Source of the DNA: Marsupella aquatica
Taxonomy: Eukaryota; Marchantiophyta
DNA: 64,000 nt
Assembly (NCBI GenBank): GCA_973895155.1
Contig: OZ316899.1
Location: 14,756,001-14,820,000, forward strand
Direction of reading: 5' to 3'
The notes beneath the pieces were generated by a model. That model did no database searches, was not told the origin of the DNA, and worked only from the letters and a program-made list of their open reading frames with translations. The position numbers and the translations under genes are program-made. Position 1 is the stretch's first letter, and every line of letters starts with the position of its first letter. Below are positions 55,078-64,000 of the stretch, piece by piece.

Positions 55078-55096
55078 GTGACGGGGTACCCGTCAC
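55078..55096 (-). repeat. Stem-loop at the 5' edge of the 5' LTR of element I
   Basis: Same GTGACGGG-TAC-CCCGTCAC as in the 3' LTR. Confidence 0.9.
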
Positions 55097-55097
55097 A

Positions 55098-55102
55098 GGT
55101 TA
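55098..55102. repeat. Target-site duplication of element I, right (GGTTA)
   Basis: Perfect copy of 40163-40167. Confidence 0.95.
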
Positions 55103-56440
55103 TAATGCGGAGGGGGGTCAACGGGTGCCATTGGTATCTTGGGCCAGAATGTCCCGCCCTCTAGATGAAGGGGGTCGGGGATTAAGGACTTTAGGAGTCA
55201 CTCTGATGCTCTACTGGCTAAATGGTTTACTGGAGCGCTTGATTCCCCTGAGTCAGAATGGGCTTGTATGTTTGCTGAAAACTTGAATCTGATAGGATGG
55301 CAAAATTACAAGGTGGTACGAAGGAACAATTACTCTTTTTGGGACAAGATGCTGCTTTGTAGCCCGAGGGCGCTCCATGGACTGGCTTACACAGGAGGAC
55401 TCTGGAAGGCCTGGGAGGCGCTACGGTCAAATCTGATATTTTGCCGAACGGGAAGGATACCGGGGAGGTGGTCTGTTGGGGATGTACTCCAATGTCTGAA
55501 GGGCTTTCAGTCTTGGAGCAATGTGGATATGGCTGCTACTACTGTGCTCTGCGGGAGATTGGGTATAAGATGTATACAGGATCTCTGGTCGGAGGACAGA
55601 CAGGATTGGAAAAGGATGGAAGGACGATGGGAGCATTTGAGGGGATTCACACCTGAGCACCAGACTCTTGGCAGGAGTTTCATGGAGGCCTTATATGAAA
55701 TTGCACAATGTGAGTGGAGATTTGAACCAGGACCCGGTTGTTGGTGCTGGGCTGATAATTCTGCCCCTTTGAAGTGCTTCAAGTTACCCAATCGGAGAGC
55801 TTACCACCTACTAAGACCAGTTTTGGAGGAGGCGCTCAGTCTGAACAGGACGTGGGGTACTTATAAGACTGAGATGGAATGGAAGGTGTGCTGGGCAGGG
55901 CTGTGGGGGGCAAGCATGTCACTGCGGGCAAAGACCTTTATGTGGAGGGTAATTGCTCTGGGGCTGTTCACTGGGGTGAGGGCTGTTAAGATTGGTAAAG
56001 GAAGTGGGGATTGTAAGCTATGCCCGGGAAGAATAGAGTCCATCGCGCACCTATTCTTGGACTGCCCACATGCACAAAAATGTTGGGCTCTCTGCGCACA
56101 AGGCTTCGGGGGAATGTTTGCGGGATACGCTGGGGGACTGATTGGGCTGTTGGATTTTGCTATTGGAAGGCACCATAGTAAGACAGTAATGATGGTAGTG
56201 TTGTTTCAGATGTTGTGGGCATTGTGGCTGGGGCATAATGAGCATATGTTCCAGGTAGCTAGGAGCAAGAAATTAGACTTCCAATTCATAATGTCTGAGG
56301 CAGCGGATCATGTCTGTGCTGTTTTGATTTCATTGCCAGTGTGCAACCGGAAAACACGATTACTGAGGGCAAAGGAAATGATTAATAGGGAGAGGATTGC
56401 ATGGCTAAAGCGTAGGGATGTATGGATCACTTCGGGATAG
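55098..56440 (+). pseudogene. LINE G ORF2, C-terminal part with zf-RVT domain
   Basis: Starts YNAEGGQRVPLVSWARMSRP, the usual text after CRDFLWG in plant LINEs. The frame changes near 55190. The rest runs to TAG 56438-56440: KVCWAGLWGASMSLRAKTF, then WRVIALGLFTGVRA and the zinc-binding text CKLCPGRIESIAHLFLDCPHAQKCW at 56010-56090. This is the reverse-transcriptase zinc-binding (zf-RVT) domain typical of plant LINEs. The frame from 55268 on has no stop. Confidence 0.85.
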
Positions 56441-56690
56441 GCAAATAGGATCTGGGGGAAATATGGTAAGATGACTGAGAGACGGTTAGGTGGCATGCTT
56501 GACTGAGTGGGTGGGCTGTTGGCATTGGTGGTGACCATGAACCGCCTTGGGGTTTGGGTCACCTGGTCTGGGCCTCAGAGTGGCCTTTTTTGCTGATGGA
56601 TGTTTGGGTGTGTCTTTTGGCTATGTGTGTCTCCTCTGCCACGGGGTTTTCGTGGCCACTATATTAAAAATATACAAAATGTTGTAAGGA

Positions 56691-59085
56691 ATTAGGCAGT
56701 ATTAAAAAGAACCTACCAAACTATCATTTTCCACTCAGGCAAAAATCCCTCCCAATCCTACAACACTAAAGGATTCCATAAGCTAGCCAGAGATAAGAAT
56801 TTGTACTTCTTCCTAGGGTTGAGCCCAACACTTCTAGCTATGGGGCATCACACTTGACTCTGGCAGCACACTCAAAAGATTGAAAAAAATCAGGATGAAT
56901 TTCAAGGTCAGACACTGCCAAACAAATTTTGAACACAACAAACACAGTAGTTTATTGCCAATAGAATTTTGAACACAATGGTGCAGCATCTTGATTTGCC
57001 TAAACTCCATGAACTTAATAGCAGATTCTTATTTTCAATTAGGCACCATTAAACAGACCAGCCTTCCACTCACGCATAAACAATACTGGCCCACTTAGGC
57101 ATTAAACAGGGTGGAGCCAAAAACCATTGCCAAGGCAAAGAAACAAACACAATAACAAAAACAGAAGAGGGGCTAGATAAAAGTGATGTTGCAGGCTAAG
57201 AAAATGGTCCGACCAATCAAGCCTTATCTACGTATAGCAGCACCTTGTTGGCTACAAGAAAATAGCTGGCTGCATCTAGCAGAGGAGGAAAAAGTAGTGG
57301 CCCTGAGCTATCTCAGAATGGCAACAACTAACAATGAACACAGACTACCAAGAGTTACATTTTATCAATGAAACTCCCAGTCACTTACACAACATTAGCA
57401 AATCAGAGAGAGAGAGGACAAACTGTTTCTCTGCAATCGGAACTCAATATTCTGGACATTGAAAAACTGGTAAACTTTAATTCAAGCACTTAGAGAGAGA
57501 CGGAGAGGGAGCGAGAAAGAGAGCAAATAGTCTCTTGGCAATGAAAGCTTATGAAAACATAAGCATAGCAAACTGGACTAGAGAGTTCTCAGACAACAAA
57601 AATTGTTTCCCCACAATTAAATCTCCCCATTCAGTAGCATAAGTGTCGGCTGAAGTGGAGCAAACCTTTTGCTTTAGGCAAAATGAAGTACAGGAGACAG
57701 GGCAAGTCAAGGTTTTGAGTTTTTTTAAACTTTAACCAAGAACACGTGTGTCGGAAAACAAACAATCTGCTCGGAGGCCAGAAGGGGAGCCAACAACAAC
57801 CAAACATGGCTATACAAGCCAAAGGCAGCCAGACATAAACACATAACAAAACCTAGGTGGAACCACTGCCAACAATGGAGAGGCAGGGGCTGATGCCACC
57901 AGACCACTAGTTTCAGGAATAAGGTCATCAGGCAATTTGAGCTGGAAAGATGGAAATTTGAGCTCCATCTCAAGGAACTCGGCACAAAGGAGTTAAATCC
58001 CGAGGAACGATTTCACAATGTGATAACATTATGCTGTCCAAAATCCAGCATCCAACGTAAGCACAGCAGAAACACTAAAGTCACAGCAGGCAAAGGGGAA
58101 AATAAGCACAAATTGCAGCATGGCCGGCAGCGAGAATAAGCACATCTTTGATTTGGAAGTTGAAGGTAGCAGGTATGGAAACATCTGGAGGGGAGGAGAG
58201 GACATATTACGAAGACTTCTTGAACTCCTATCCTGTGCCTGTAACATGTATGGTTTGCTGGGAAAGTTTTCCAGTTCTGGATCCTGCTATGCTATATATA
58301 CAGCAGCAACCTGAGCTCCATGAATTTGTTTTGTATAGATGACCTTTTGACCACGGCTACAACTTCAAAACAATCACCCAATCAAATCATAACAGAACCC
58401 ACCCGCAAGCTGAACACAGAGGACAGAGACAAAGAAAATCTGTGAAAGAAAGTAAAGAGCAACAGAGATCCAACATACGCAGATTTTTGACAGGGGGATC
58501 AGCAAAGCACAAAACCTCACTCAAAGAGAGATTGAGGGAAAGCTACTGTTTAGGGACGAGGGTTAGATTTCCACAATTGGGAAAGTTGATTGGCAGGCAT
58601 AGTACTTAATGGTCTCAACATTTTCAAATATTTGGCACGTGAACAACAATGGTCTTCAAGTGGAATTAACAGACATTCTTCATGTAGTAAACGATACTAG
58701 TACTGCAGCTCACAGCAAGGGTTGGCTGTCCAAGTAGACGAAGAAGCTATGGGAGAAGCTCAGCTCAAGTTTGATGATATATCAAACTTGCAGTTCATAA
58801 AATAACATTTTGACCAGTCCTTTGCCGTACATAATCAAGAATAGACAAAATGAGACAGGGACCAATAGTGGGCAATCGAACTTCAGACAGGGACTGTAGG
58901 AAATCAACAACAGCAATAGAAATAGAGAAACATAGCAAGAAGGCAGCAGGCATTGGATTGGGATGAACAAGCTTTAAGGATTGATTAGGGAAACAACAAA
59001 CCAAGGAAACCATGACTCATAGACTGAAACATAGCCAGAAGGGGAAGAAGCGCAAGATTGCACGAACCTGACCCCAGCTCCAGCC
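56691..59085. other. Gene-free AT-rich stretch
   Basis: No open frame over 90 codons and none resembling a known protein. Purine-rich GAGA stretches at about 57405-57415 and 57490-57520. Nothing further supported. Confidence 0.4.
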
Positions 59086-59135
59086 GTTGCTTGATCCCGC
59101 AGCTCCTCCCGTTGCAAGGACCCACAGACTGCAAG

Positions 59136-59530
59136 CCACCTTCCGCAGCGGTCGCCTTCCACAGGGATTGCCTTCACAACTCCAATGTCCACCTTCCGCA
59201 ACAGCAAATGATTGCCTCCCTCCTCAGCCTCCTTTGAATGCCTCCGCGAGCTTAAGGACCCACTGCAGTCCACCTTCCTTAGCGGTCGCCTTCCACAGGG
59301 ATCGCGCCAACTCCAATGTCACCTTCCGCAGCCCCAAACAATTGCCTCCCTGCTCAGTTCCTTTGAATGCCTCCGCAAGCTTAAGGACCCAATGCAGTCC
59401 ACCTTCTACAGCGATCGCCTTCTGCAAGGATTGCCTTCCTCAACGATTTCCTTCCGTAGTCCACCTTCTGATTGCAGCGATCACCTTCCGTACGAGCATG
59501 CAGGTCCACCTTCCGCAGCAGCAGGTTGGT
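59136..59530. repeat. Three-unit imperfect tandem repeat, about 130 bp
   Basis: Units start with CACCTTCC at about 59137, 59271 and 59400. Each carries AGCG(G/A)TCGCCTTC(C/T), and the first two share CTTTGAATGCCTCCGC(G/A)AGCTTAAGGACCCA. On the minus strand two units read GGLxWVLKLAEAFKG, but I see no gene around them. Confidence 0.75.
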
Positions 59531-60649
59531 CACTTGAGGATTTGTCAAACTTGGAACCTTAGCTCTCCTCCCACCAAACTCCCACCACTGTCCGACCACA
59601 CAAGCTTTGGTTGGTGAAAAAGCAATGCCGCAAAGCTCCAACTTTGGAGCTTATGACAGACCTCCGCAACCGCAATGGCGCAAAGCTCCTCCCCTCAGCT
59701 TATGATAGACCTCGCCACCTCAGCGCCTTCCCAGACCACAACTCCTCCCCTCAACACCTCCCCTCAACACCTCTCGGACCGCAACTCACTAAAAACCTAA
59801 GCACTCAGGAGTGCCCTCGACAATGTTGCCGTTGCGCTGCACATTGCCCTTTTGCACGACATTTCTCATAAGGAATGGAATGACCTAAGCACTCAGGACT
59901 ACCCTGGACATTGCCGTTGCGCTCCACATTGCCCTGTTGCACAACGTTTCTTGGTAGAAATGGAGTAGACCAAAATTGGCTAAATCTGTGTCCTCCCCGT
60001 AGCTTTGTTACAAGTAACAGAATGCGGGCATACTCCCATTCACATGTGATAGTCCTCCCGCAATGCAGGGCGTCATCTTAGCTGTCGGCATTTGTGTAGG
60101 TGCCAACAAGAAGGTTAAGGACCAATGTTATTTAAAAAATGATGCCCATGATATAAAAGGTCCTTTTGAACCAAGGGGAAACCTTGGTTTTGTAACTTGG
60201 TGCTCTAGAGTTATGGCTCAAGATCACATTGACCCTAAACCCACAACCCGCCCCTCATTTAAACAAATTAATCCTTCATGGGAGGTGAAGGTGTTGTGGA
60301 TTACACTAGTGTAATTAACTATGTAACGGCCATGTTTTTGGGGTGATAGGTTTTGTCTGCAAAAATATATGCATGCATGTCGAACACAATTTTGGACTAC
60401 CTTATTAGTCTCACCATATGATAGTGATACTCATCCAAATGTTAGCATTTAATAGCTCTCCACTCGTGACTCAAATGAGAGAAACCCTCATTGATGACTC
60501 GAGCACATTCTAGGGCAACTATTAGTTTCATAGACATACGTATAGTATGTGTACTTTTGTACTAGCCCCCTTGTCTGGCCCCTTCCCAGGCCCCTTACAT
60601 GCTACATGACCACTACATATGAGGGCTATGTTGTCTAAGAGTTTTTGAG
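59531..60649. other. Gene-free stretch
   Basis: A near-duplicate phrase (CACTCAGGA(G/C)T.CCCT.GACA..TTGCCGTTGCGCT) occurs at about 59801 and 59891. No coding region I can support. Confidence 0.4.
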
Positions 60650-61004
60650 AGCATTATAGCAAAGCATTAATAAGTGAGCCTTCCGATGACTATATGACCT
60701 CCAGTATGCCAACATTAATGGCTTCCAATATGACAGCGTGAGTGACCCCACGTTTAGTCATTCAGATTGAAGCACCACTTAATTCACAAATGACCCAATG
60801 AACTCGCTTGTACCCCCCAATAGCCTTTGTAACGACCACATTTCCAGTCATTTGGTACTTCTGACCTCTAGTATGACAACCAAGATGACCCTAATTTGAG
60901 GTGTTTTCATTAATGACACACCATGAGGGACCTCTCTAATGACCATATACGCAGTCATTTGGTCCAAATGACCTCCAATATGACTACCAAAATGACCCTT
61001 AATG
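60650..61004. repeat. Degenerate tandem repeat, about 116 bp
   Basis: AGTCATTTGGT, then ATGACCTCCAATATGAC-like text and AAxATGACCCT, recur at about 60850-60895 and 60970-61000, with an older copy near 60690-60750. ATGAC is the recurring word. Confidence 0.55.
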
Positions 61005-62420
61005 TGTTAGGTATTTACTCAAGGTCTAGGGTTACGACATGTAACTGGAGTTAGACTAACCGTAGTTGGAGACATGGTTAGATTAACTAGGATGTACACT
61101 ATATGCCAAGCGGTGTTTGCTTGGATAAGGGGAACTTAGGCTCATTGTTATGGAGCCACTTGAGAGATAAGGAGAGCTTACACTATAGAGACTTGGTATA
61201 GCCGACGGGCTTAGAGTTTAATAAAGCTCTCTTGTGTGTTCTTGTGGACGTAGCTCTCTTGTGTCGACTACTTGCGCGTTGACATTCTCTTGTGTCTTGA
61301 CCGACTATGGAGTCTTCTTTTGCCTGAGTGGGGTTTCTTGTCGTTGCATTCGACTCGGAGGGAGAGACGTGAAGTACTTGGGTTGAACGGAGAGATCACG
61401 AAGAGGTGATCATTTTGAGTCCAAGATTGACATTTTTGCCCATGGGAGGAAGGAGTTCTGAACTTTTGCCACTGATTGACCAGCAAACGGTGCGGGTGCG
61501 CAAATCTTTCCAACCCACCGACATCGATTTCTGATTCCTCACGGTAATCCGAATGTTACAAGGTGCAAGAGTTTTTTGTTTGATTTTCACAAGCATTCTT
61601 GGATTTCTTACGGGCCAATTTTTGGTTCAAAAACTACTCCATTTACGTCTCTCTCTCTCTCTCTCTCTCTCTTGCCCCGGTGACTAAGCGGAAGTGGAAC
61701 CTTAACCAGACTCCCATCAACGACTCTGCCAAACGTAAGGGTATTTACGCCAATCAAACTCCACAGCGCGGACGTGGCCGTGGTAACTATACTTGGCATC
61801 CGCACACTCCCAACTCGTCCGTGGGTGCCCCCAGTTGCTTCGCTGACTCACTATCACGTGCCCAGAACTCTACATCTGATTCGGGCCAGTCGCCGCTTCA
61901 ACGACATAACTTACATTTCTGAAATACGACTGATAGGATGATAGGAAGATACGCGTTCGACACTGATTAGGCCGTTTATCCCAGGTGGACGTGTACCTAG
62001 ATTAACTAATACTACTTCCATGCCTCTATTTACATGCTTGATTCTCACGAGATACAATCCCATCTATTTATGATCCTTTGTCGTTGTTGCTTTACTCGAC
62101 TGGACGATTCTGATCACATGTTGCCTTTTTGATCTTGCACCATTCTGTAGGCCACTAGCATCGCACACTACTACTGACATTCTCCAATACAATTTTTCCA
62201 CTCTTCTATCTTCTTTGGATTATATAGGATACCCACGTCACATAATAAATCTCTTTACTAATCATCTGTCATGTACCACATTACCAAGGGAATGGCACAC
62301 CTAACTGTGATGCCTAGACAGGAATCACTCGGCCAGTTAAGTGGGTAAAGCAGGAATGCACCCTGGAAACACCTTAGTATAGGGACAAAACAAGGAAAAT
62401 ATAAACAATTAGGGGCGACT
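61005..62420. other. Gene-free stretch with a (CT)n microsatellite
   Basis: (TC)12-type run at 61648-61672. TGTTAGGTATTTACTC at 61004 would suit an LTR edge, but no partner or end was found. No coding region I can support. Confidence 0.4.
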
Positions 62421-64000
62421 ATGGAACCCGGGCCGAGGCCGGAGGTAAGGACGCTGGGGGTGAAAACTCGATTAGGGTTAGGGCGCGCTAAGCGTCGGCG
62501 GCTAGGAAGGATCAACGGGAGGAAGGACCGGAAGAGGAGAGGGGTAAGGAGCGCTTGCAGGAGATGGTGGCTCATTTGCGAGCACAAACTAGGCAGACGC
62601 CTACGGGAGGCCAACTACTGTCAGCTGCTTAGGCAAGCACTCGGGGAGAGAGTAGATACCGACGATCGATCTAAGGAGGGTATGAGCAACGTCAATCAAG
62701 CGGCACATTTCTGGGGATGCCTGTTCGAACGGCCAACTGAGTACATCAAGACTTACGAGGACAAAGAATCAGAAAGGGCAGCTCGAGAACGGCAGGAGCT
62801 CGCTCGATTGTGGGAGCTGCAGAAGACGGCTTTCTTAGGAGGCAAACTCATCAACGCCAAGTTCTTGTGGACTCCTACTTCCAATCAGCTCGACAATCTT
62901 CTGTTTTGTGAAGACAGAATCATCGGCATTCAAGAGGCCATCAAGAATTGCAACGACATACACTAGGAATTGAAGGGTAGCACGGAAAGGTGGACCCCGG
63001 CAACGGTGCTAGGAGAAACCTCCACGGCAGCAGAGATGAAGAGGAAGGGAGCCGTCAACGATGAAGCCACCCCGGCAAAAAGAACGAGGTCGGCGGCACC
63101 AAGGAAGCCAGCCGAGCAGCAGAGCAGGAGGCAGGGAGAAGCCGAAGAGGAGGAGGTCGATCCCATCAATGCCATTCCAACCAGGGATGACACCTGGAAA
63201 GGCTGGGCGGCAACCCTACCGGTGGAGGTGCAACTACATTTTGCACGGGAGGAGGATGCATGCTTTACGGCCATGCAGACCAAGAAGTACCAAGGCTTCA
63301 TGGCCGGATCCGGCTTAGAGGCCTTTGTAAGATTACCATGGCTGAAGCCGGAGGTACCGGATTCAGACCTATTAGAATTCGTGGGGTCATGGGAACCCGA
63401 GACCAATTGCACGAGGATATATGGGAAGGATTTCTATCTTACTCCCAAGGTGATTGCCGAAGTGTTTGGCTTGCCAATAGGCAATAAGACCAAAGTTGAT
63501 ACCAGGAAGACCTTGCCTGACAAGGAGGTCCGGTCGTTCCCCGGGCCATGAACGAAGAATGGCTTCTTCCGGAACACCTGCACCAACCCACACATAGGAG
63601 AGATGATCGACTTCTTGCGGGTGACCATGCATTGTAACTTGCCGAGGGCAGAGATTGGCAAGGCACAGGTCTATCTGGCAGAGAGGCCAGACCCAAGCCG
63701 GGACTACAACGGGTACCTCCTCAACCAATTGAAGAAGATGTTAAAGGAGGAGCAGCAGGTAATCGGCATGGGGAGCGTGTCGCGGCTTGGCTATCACATG
63801 CCGCTGTTGTGTCGGTATGCCAGAGGTCAGACCTTTGCCCCAGTACTTCCCTGCAGGTAAGGACACCTGAGGAAGCTCCAGCACCGAGGCCGGTAGCAGA
63901 GAAGCCTCAACCACCTGTTAGCCCTACGATCGAGCAGGTGTTTAGGCCAAGGACGGAGGACTTGCCGATGCAGCAACCAGGCATGCAGAATCTGCTGAAA
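62421..64000 (+). pseudogene. Element H: retroelement accessory-type protein, runs off window
   Basis: One frame can be followed from 62421 to 63857 through a TAG at 62964 and a TGA at 63549. N-terminal part: AAHFWGCLFERPTEYIKTY, KTAFLGGKLINAKF. Basic linker: AKRTRSAAPRKPAEQQ. Central part: KKYQGFMAGSGLEAFVRLPW, DLLEFVGSWEPETNC, IYGKDFYLTPKVIAEVFGLP, HIGEMIDFLRVTMHC. A TAA follows at 63858. Pro-rich text (TPEEAPAPRPVAEKPQPP) then continues in another phase to the window edge. The order N-part, basic linker, central domain, Pro-rich stretch is that of F, and the G-x-LTP-IA-VFGLP line is the counterpart of SLTEHRLAQIFYLPSG in F. Probably another LTR-borne or gag-linked ORF of that family. Confidence 0.55.

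Larger units (their letters stand above)
40168..55097 (-). mobile_element. Element I: complete young Ty3/gypsy element with giant ORF-bearing LTRs
   Basis: 14,930 bases, minus orientation. 5' LTR 50918-55097 (4180 bases), primer site complementary to tRNA-Asp, short leader, one uninterrupted gag-pol ORF, purine tract, 3' LTR 40168-44299 (4132 bases). The LTRs appear identical by eye, apart from one extra 47-bp repeat unit and one extra A in the 5' LTR. With the perfect target duplication GGTTA and open frames throughout, this is a recent, possibly still competent insertion. Domain order PR-RT-RH-INT is gypsy; the integrase text and tRNA-Asp primer fit the Athila/Tat side of plant gypsy elements. 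Confidence 0.95.
50918..55097 (-). repeat. Element I 5' LTR
   Basis: 4180 bases, same as the 3' LTR except for a sixth 47-bp unit and a 16-base instead of 15-base A run near 54194. It should carry the promoter; an AT-rich TTTAAATAAATC (minus strand, 54781-54792) upstream of the repeat array is a candidate TATA region. 50918-52028 is non-coding. Confidence 0.95.
55098..56690 (+). mobile_element. LINE G, 3' part
   Basis: Continuation of the LINE after element I, through the end of ORF2 and a roughly 250-base 3' UTR. The end is a degenerate A-rich tail (TATTAAAAATATACAAAATG near 56660-56685). The flanking duplication is not resolved. Confidence 0.82.

Noticed and set aside
59087-59871. Plus-strand open frames of 176 and 116 codons
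   Set aside because: They are made by the 130-bp tandem repeat, are Pro/Ser-rich in two phases at once, and show no family resemblance.
61004-61620. Possible copia-type LTR starting TGTTAGG
   Set aside because: No matching end, no second copy and no primer site were found.

Overview
This is a piece of a large, repeat-rich nuclear genome from a streptophyte (land plant or close algal relative). The evidence is one intron-containing gene of a plant-specific family (filament-like plant protein), plant-type Ty3/gypsy elements, and a plant-type LINE with a zf-RVT tail. Retroelements fill about three quarters of the window. I cannot name the species. A retrotransposon carrying a DNA methyltransferase would fit a lineage outside the flowering plants, but that is a weak hint.

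Layout. 1-3.5 kb: intergenic DNA with a SWIM zinc-finger gene fragment and an unknown small ORF. 3.57-7.27 kb: the one convincing host gene, a filament-like plant protein gene on the minus strand with three recognisable exons. 7.3-10.8 kb: no gene seen. 10.8-26.7 kb: a three-deep nest of one Ty3/gypsy family. The minus-strand copies are B (10815-12688) and C (12689-15031 plus 24994-26679). The plus-strand copy D (15032-24993) sits inside C. D reads gag - protease - DNMT3-like cytosine methyltransferase - RT - RNase H - integrase - PHD finger. Its ends are organised as split direct repeats (A1 - internal - B1 - A2 - B2) rather than two simple LTRs. 26.7-33 kb: a minus-strand element E whose LTR carries its own protein-coding region, split by a 3.8-kb solo LTR (F, 27834-31658, with 5-bp target duplication) that carries a related coding region. 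33-35.7 kb: unassigned, partly LTR-like. 35.7-56.7 kb: a plus-strand LINE (G) split inside its RT region by a complete, apparently very young 14.9-kb gypsy element (I, 40168-55097, minus strand, target duplication GGTTA). Element I has about 4.15-kb LTRs that each contain an intact 618-codon ORF, and a single intact 2132-codon gag-pol ORF. 56.7-62.4 kb: no gene; degenerate tandem repeats. 62.4-64 kb: another retroelement coding region (H) with the same architecture as the LTR-borne ORFs of E and F, running off the window.

Two systems stand out. The B/C/D family combines a DNMT3-like writer domain with a PHD finger, the two activities that cellular DNMT3 proteins combine, inside a retrotransposon polyprotein with unusual split terminal repeats. 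The E/F/I (and probably H) elements have giant LTRs that house an accessory coiled-coil protein gene and start with a perfect 8-bp stem-loop. The in-frame stops that break the older copies are mostly TAG, at positions where sister copies have glutamine. This is the mark expected from deamination of methylated CAG sites, so these elements have been methylated and are decaying. Only element I still looks capable of coding.
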